NCBI GenBank assembly: GCA_028679855.1
Contig: JAJRAP010000036.1
Coordinates: 1-7,057, forward strand
Length of the DNA stretch: 7,057 nucleotides
Origin: Candidatus Methanoperedens sp.
Lineage (GTDB): Archaea; Halobacteriota; Methanosarcinia; Methanosarcinales; Methanoperedenaceae
Reading direction: 5' to 3'
Part shown: one piece after another, positions 3,919 through 7,057 of the stretch
How positions within the stretch are numbered: the first letter of the stretch is position 1
Layout of the letters: each line of letters opens with the position of its first letter
Position numbers and translations under genes: made by a program
The notes under the pieces: generated by a model
Databases searched by the model: none
Told to the model about the DNA's origin: nothing
Seen by the model: the letters and a program-made list of their open reading frames with translations, nothing else

Positions 3919-6228
3919 ATGGTTGATAATGAAAAGCCCAAAAATATCGGCGTTTACCTGTGCAGATGCGGAGGCAACATTAGCGATGTTGTGGACTTGC
4001 AGTCTATCACTGAGAGTGTGAAAGGTGAAAACGTCACGGTGAATATCCAGGACTACCTTTGCAGCAGCGCGGGACAGGAAAAAATAAAAAGCGATATCGA
4101 GAAGGGAAAAATAGACCGCGTTGTAATTGGTTCATGCTCGCCAAAGCTGCATCTTGAGACCTTCAGGAGCATGGTCAAGGGCGCTGGAGTCAACCCGAAT
4201 CTGCTTGAGATTACAAACATCAGGGAACAGGCAAGCTGGGTGCATGATAAAGAGGGAAAGGACAGCGTCAATTCAAAGGTCAGAGGGCTGATAAAAGGTG
4301 CGGTTGCCCGCATGTCTTCCATCGAGCCGCTTGTGCCGCTTGAGAAGAAACTTGTTGACAGGACACTCGTTGTCGGAGGCGGTATTGCGGGAATTACCAC
4401 AGCCCTTGAACTTGCTGATGACCATGAAGTGATACTGATCGAAAAGCAGCCATATCTGGGCGGGCATATGATAGGGCTTTCCAAGACCTTCCCAACTCTT
4501 GATTGCTCGCAGTGCATACTAACGCCGAAGATGGTAGCTGTCCATAATCATCCTGGCATAACAATGCATACGCAGACCGAAGTGGCGGACGTAGCAGGAA
4601 GCCCGGGTGATTACTCGATTACGCTCAAACACAGCCCGCGATATGTGGATATCAAAAAGTGCATTTCATGCGGAGCATGCACAAGGAAATGCCCTGCAGG
4701 CGCCATATTCCTGCCATTTGCCCAGACAGTCCCGCAGGCGTATATGATAGACATGTCAAAATGCGACCGGTGCGGTGCATGCGTTAAAATATGTCCCCGC
4801 GATGCAGTGAACCTTGATGCAAAAGAAGAGATCACCACGATCTCTGTGGGTGCTGTTGCGATAGCTACGGGTTTTGAACCAATCGATCCCTCATTTATTG
4901 AGGAATACAATTATCCATCGCCTAACCTTCTCACCGCTATTGAATTCGAGGAGATGCTCTCTGCAAAAAGCAAAACAGGAATGAGACTGCAAAAGGCGGA
5001 CGCATCGTTCCCTGAGCGGGTGGCTTTTGTGCTGTGCGCCGGAAGCCGCGATTTCACAGGAAAAGGGAGAAAGCACTGCTCAAAAGTCTGTTGCATTTAT
5101 TCGCAAAAGCAGGCTCAACTTGTGAAAAAGATGAAACCTGAAGCTGAAGCCTGGATATTTTATATCGACATGCGCTCTGCAGGGAGGCGCTTTGAGGAAT
5201 TCTATCACCATACGCAGGAGAAGGGCGTAAATTACGTTCGCGGAAAAGTGGCAGAGATAATCCCGAAGCAGGACGGAACGCTTATGGTGCAGTACGAGGA
5301 CACCAACCTTGGCAGGAAAGGGCGCGAAATATTTGATATTGTAGTGCTGTGCCCTGCGCTTATTCCCTCTGCCGGTACAAAAGAGCTTGCCGACAGGCTC
5401 GGTGTACCCCTGGGAGATGACGGGTTCATCGAGGAAAAACACGTCAAACTCGATCCTGTGAACACGCTGAACCAGGCGGTGTTCGCTGCGGGCTGCGTGC
5501 TTGGTCCAAAAGACATTCATGATTCTGTGACAGAGGGTGTGAGTGCTGCGCATAAGGTCTCGCAGTTCCTTGGCAAGGGAATGATACTCATACCGCCAGA
5601 AAAACCCATGATACTTGAATGCAACGGGTGCGGCGACTGCGTGAAAGCCTGTCCTTATAATGCCCTGACACTTTCTGGTGGGAAAGCAATGCTGTCGCCG
5701 CTGGCTTGTACGGGCTGTGGTATCTGCGTGCCCGCATGCCCGATAAAAGGAATCGAGATCAGGAACTTCACGCGAAGCCAGTTGAAGGCGCAGCTTAAAG
5801 CCATGCTGGAAGATGCGCCAGGAGTGGTGGTATTCATCGATCCGTATGCCTATGCCGCTGCTGATATTGCAGGAGTGAACAGGAAGCAGTATTCTTCACT
5901 TGTCAGGTTCATAAGCCTGCCCTCGATCCATGTTCTTGATGCAGATGTGGTGAATGCGGCTTTTGAATATGGTGCAACAGGTGTGATGCTTATCGAGGGT
6001 ACTACTGATGAAAAGCTCGCTTCGCGCTCCGATGATCTGTATAAGACGCTTAAAAAAGATACTCGAAAGCACAAGAAGCCGCTGCGGTATTCACACATCG
6101 AGACCGCGCAATACGAAAAGCTGACGGATCTTCTGAACGTCTTTGCTTCGCAGGCGGGCGCAAAGGCAGAGAAAAGGAGCAGGAAGGAGAAAGGGGAGGA
6201 GAAAGGGGAGGAGACGATGGATGCGTAA
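3919..6228 (+). CDS. hdrA: CoB-CoM heterodisulfide reductase subunit A with C-terminal cysteine-less MvhD-like domain
   Basis: The FAD-containing subunit of HdrABC, where electrons are bifurcated (or merged in reverse) between ferredoxin and the heterodisulfide. 769 residues, longer than the roughly 650 of plain HdrA because of the fused tail. In order: an N-terminal domain with C15, C17, C48 and C73; an FAD-binding GGGIAGIT (153-160) with E175; the LDCSQCILTPK cluster site (C196, C199); an inserted ferredoxin (CISCGACTRKCP at 248, CDRCGACVKICP at 282); the CAGSRD and HCSKVCC stretches (C373, C387, C391, C392); and a C-terminal ferredoxin (CNGCGDCVKACP at 568, CTGCGICVPACP at 597). Residues about 634-700 align with MvhD (FIDPYAYAAADIAGVNRKQY), but all the [2Fe-2S] cysteines are replaced. 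It ends in a Lys/Glu-rich tail with a doubled EKGE. The start is set by the GGGAGGT site. Confidence 0.93.
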   Translation: MVDNEKPKNIGVYLCRCGGNISDVVDLQSITESVKGENVTVNIQDYLCSSAGQEKIKSDIEKGKIDRVVIGSCSPKLHLETFRSMVKGAGVNPNLLEITNIREQASWVHDKEGKDSVNSKVRGLIKGAVARMSSIEPLVPLEKKLVDRTLVVGGGIAGITTALELADDHEVILIEKQPYLGGHMIGLSKTFPTLDCSQCILTPKMVAVHNHPGITMHTQTEVADVAGSPGDYSITLKHSPRYVDIKKCISCGACTRKCPAGAIFLPFAQTVPQAYMIDMSKCDRCGACVKICPRDAVNLDAKEEITTISVGAVAIATGFEPIDPSFIEEYNYPSPNLLTAIEFEEMLSAKSKTGMRLQKADASFPERVAFVLCAGSRDFTGKGRKHCSKVCCIYSQKQAQLVKKMKPEAEAWIFYIDMRSAGRRFEEFYHHTQEKGVNYVRGKVAEIIPKQDGTLMVQYEDTNLGRKGREIFDIVVLCPALIPSAGTKELADRLGVPLGDDGFIEEKHVKLDPVNTLNQAVFAAGCVLGPKDIHDSVTEGVSAAHKVSQFLGKGMILIPPEKPMILECNGCGDCVKACPYNALTLSGGKAMLSPLACTGCGICVPACPIKGIEIRNFTRSQLKAQLKAMLEDAPGVVVFIDPYAYAAADIAGVNRKQYSSLVRFISLPSIHVLDADVVNAAFEYGATGVMLIEGTTDEKLASRSDDLYKTLKKDTRKHKKPLRYSHIETAQYEKLTDLLNVFASQAGAKAEKRSRKEKGEEKGEETMDA
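5815..6018 (+). other. Degenerate MvhD-like domain of HdrA
   Basis: HdrA residues about 633-700. The framework of MvhD (hydrogenase delta subunit) is kept: F...Y..AD.AGV.R.QY, then R.I, then AF..GA.GV. In MvhD the [2Fe-2S] cluster is held by cysteines in CCNWC, CSG and GCHLGDC. The corresponding stretches here are IDPYA, PSI and GTTDEKL, with no cysteine at all. The domain therefore keeps its likely fold but cannot bind that cluster. Alignment was done by eye against remembered MvhD sequence. Confidence 0.75.
6187..6210 (+). repeat. Perfect 12-bp tandem duplication in the hdrA tail
   Basis: GAGAAAGGGGAG occurs twice back to back (6187-6198 and 6199-6210), followed by a partial third GAGA. 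It is in frame and encodes EKGE-EKGE in the charged C-terminal tail of HdrA. It probably arose by replication slippage, and its copy number may vary between strains. Confidence 0.9.
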
Positions 6229-6232
6229 GTGA

Positions 6233-6967
6233 TTAATTCCATTCTCCTTTTTTCTCTTTTACCTTTTCCACAAGCTCGAATATCTCTTCCGCCTTATCCC
6301 CTTCAACGCAAAGCGTCACACACCCTTCGCCGCCCTCAACACCGCCAGCTCCTATCGGGAATACATCCTCAGCTCCCAGCAGCCTCATCGCCTCGACCTC
6401 TGTGATGACTTTTCCCGGAAGCGGCATCATTCCCACAGGCAGACCTATCGCTTTTGAACAGCGCTGGATGCCGATCCTTTTGGAGATATCAATAACTTTA
6501 TATGGAATGGATTTTTCAATGCCAACGGGAATTATCAGGTTAATACCTTTTGCCATGACCGGTCCCATAAAACCTCCTGTTGTCCCGCCAATCGGATTTG
6601 ACATCATTACTCCCGCTATGCCGTCCGAACCGAGAGCATTTGCTCCCTTAATTACAACATCGCTGGAAGTCATCTCATTAAGTATCCCATCACTGTTGAC
6701 CTCTTTTCCGTTCTTCAAAGCTATGGATGGAAGACGTTTATCCATCGGAACTGCAGATGTTCTCCCATTAATGTAACCTGCTGCATATCGTGAGCGATCA
6801 ACCTTCTTTCCGGTAAGTTCTTCCAGCACATACGCATTTGTTGAGCCAAGAGTTATCAAAATAGTTCCATTTCCCAGAGCCTGCTGGATGACGGGGAGTT
6901 TTTTAACACCCATCGCGATTATTCTTTTTGATTCCCCTGGTGTCAGTGTTATCTGTATCTGCTTCAT
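6233..6967 (-). CDS. Conserved-looking hypothetical protein, function unknown
   Basis: 244 residues, soluble, with no signal peptide or membrane segment. I recognise it as the kind of hypothetical protein found in methanogen-related archaea but know no function. Seen: N-terminal SKRIIAMGVKKLP (13-25) then GTILITLGSTNAYVLEEL (34-51), a strand-loop-helix resembling a phosphate- or ligand-binding site as in DeoR-type sugar-phosphate sensors. A central glycine-rich region, DVVIKGANALGSDGIAG then NPIGGTTGGFMGPVMAKG (103-141), follows. A C-terminal GAGGVEGGEGCVTLCVEGD (206-224) precedes a charged helix, EEIFELVEKVKEKKGE. The reading frame is intact with ordinary composition. The ATG at 6967 is supported by GGATGTGAT on the minus strand two bases before it. 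It converges on hdrA with 4 nt between stops. A sugar-phosphate or nucleotide ligand is only a guess from the glycine-rich loops. Confidence 0.8.
   Translation of the reverse strand: MKQIQITLTPGESKRIIAMGVKKLPVIQQALGNGTILITLGSTNAYVLEELTGKKVDRSRYAAGYINGRTSAVPMDKRLPSIALKNGKEVNSDGILNEMTSSDVVIKGANALGSDGIAGVMMSNPIGGTTGGFMGPVMAKGINLIIPVGIEKSIPYKVIDISKRIGIQRCSKAIGLPVGMMPLPGKVITEVEAMRLLGAEDVFPIGAGGVEGGEGCVTLCVEGDKAEEIFELVEKVKEKKGEWN
6245..6267 (+). terminator. Likely oligo-T terminator of the hdr operon inside the convergent gene
   Basis: Just past the hdrA stop, the + strand has T6 (6248-6253), T4 (6257-6260) and T4 (6264-6267), separated only by short C/A interruptions. Archaeal RNA polymerase terminates on such oligo-T tracts without needing a hairpin. 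The tract is the complement of the Lys/Glu codons (KVKEKKGE) that end the convergent gene. Confidence 0.5.
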
Positions 6968-6969
6968 AA

Positions 6970-6978
6970 ATCACATCC
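6970..6978 (-). promoter_or_regulatory. Shine-Dalgarno site for the hypothetical gene
   Basis: The minus strand reads GGATGTGAT two bases before the ATG at 6967. It differs from the archaeal consensus GGAGGTGAT at one position and supports this start codon. Confidence 0.6.
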
Positions 6979-7002
6979 TTGGACGAAAATGTTTCTTATA
7001 GA

Positions 7003-7016
7003 AAATAAATATTTGT
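7003..7016 (-). promoter_or_regulatory. Putative TATA box of the hypothetical gene
   Basis: The minus strand carries an AAATATTTAT box about 40 nt upstream of the ATG. Initiation about 25 nt downstream would leave a short leader that includes the Shine-Dalgarno site. A closer TATA-like CTATAAG (about 6996-7002) would leave no room for that site. The rest of the right edge (7017-7057) is AT-rich, with another TATA-like ATTATAAAT near 7041-7049 that may belong to a gene outside the window. Confidence 0.3.
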
Positions 7017-7057
7017 ATTTCTGACCAAAGGATTAATTACATTATAAATCATTAAAC

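Noticed and set aside
4053..4517. 154-residue open frame on the minus strand inside hdrA
   Set aside because: It lies wholly antisense to conserved hdrA coding sequence, has serine-rich low-information composition and no ribosome binding site support.
5080..5553. 157-residue open frame on the minus strand inside hdrA
   Set aside because: An antisense shadow of HdrA's conserved FAD domain with no recognisable protein features.
5850..6242. 130-residue open frame on the minus strand over the end of hdrA
   Set aside because: A serine/phenylalanine-rich translation of the complement of the MvhD-like domain and the Lys/Glu tail; it also overlaps the real minus-strand gene end.
6402..6776. 124-residue open frame on the + strand inside the hypothetical gene
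   Set aside because: Antisense to a longer, well-started minus-strand gene with its own Shine-Dalgarno site; no independent evidence.
6988..7003. Short inverted repeat TTTCT-TAT-AGAAA near the right edge
   Set aside because: Only 5-bp arms in very AT-rich sequence; expected by chance and not separable from the promoter region.

Overview
The window reads as a piece of an archaeal chromosome. The evidence is a cytoplasmic heterodisulfide reductase operon (hdrC-hdrB-hdrA), a UMP kinase of the short archaeal type, an archaeal TraB/PrgY-type membrane protein, and archaeal promoter and Shine-Dalgarno signals (BRE/TATA-like boxes, GGTGAT-like ribosome binding sites). The Hdr set points to a methanogen or an anaerobic methane oxidiser. 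The fused HdrA tail and an inserted domain in the TraB protein make me favour the Methanosarcinales/Methanoperedenaceae (ANME-2) neighbourhood. That placement is inference from remembered family patterns, not a search result.

Layout, left to right: (1) 3-1343 (+), a TraB-family membrane protein cut by the left edge, with an unusual soluble insert of about 90 residues inside its membrane domain. (2) 1372-2046 (-), pyrH, UMP kinase, convergent with traB. (3) 2112-2369 (-), a small BofA-family membrane protein upstream of pyrH. (4) 2370-2505, a divergent control region with a perfect 8-bp inverted repeat and TATA-like boxes facing both ways. (5) 2506-6228 (+), hdrC, hdrB and hdrA, tightly packed: 4-nt overlap between C and B, 1-nt gap between B and A. 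(6) 6233-6967 (-), a conserved-looking but uncharacterised 244-residue protein, convergent with hdrA with only 4 nt between stop codons. (7) 6968-7057, its promoter region and the right edge. No gap reaches 300 bases. I see no tRNA, rRNA, CRISPR array, insertion sequence or attachment site.

How the genes work together: HdrC carries two cubane [4Fe-4S] clusters and passes electrons between HdrA and HdrB. HdrB carries the two CCG domains that bind the noncubane clusters acting on CoM-S-S-CoB. HdrA holds the FAD and several [4Fe-4S] clusters and is the electron-bifurcating or confurcating subunit. Here HdrA ends in a domain that aligns with MvhD, the [2Fe-2S] adaptor that normally links Hdr to a hydrogenase or formate dehydrogenase, but every cluster-binding cysteine of that domain has been replaced. 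No hydrogenase, formate dehydrogenase or F420-oxidising subunit lies in the window, so the electron partner must be encoded elsewhere. The other genes (UMP kinase, BofA-like, TraB, unknown) have no evident functional tie to the Hdr operon.
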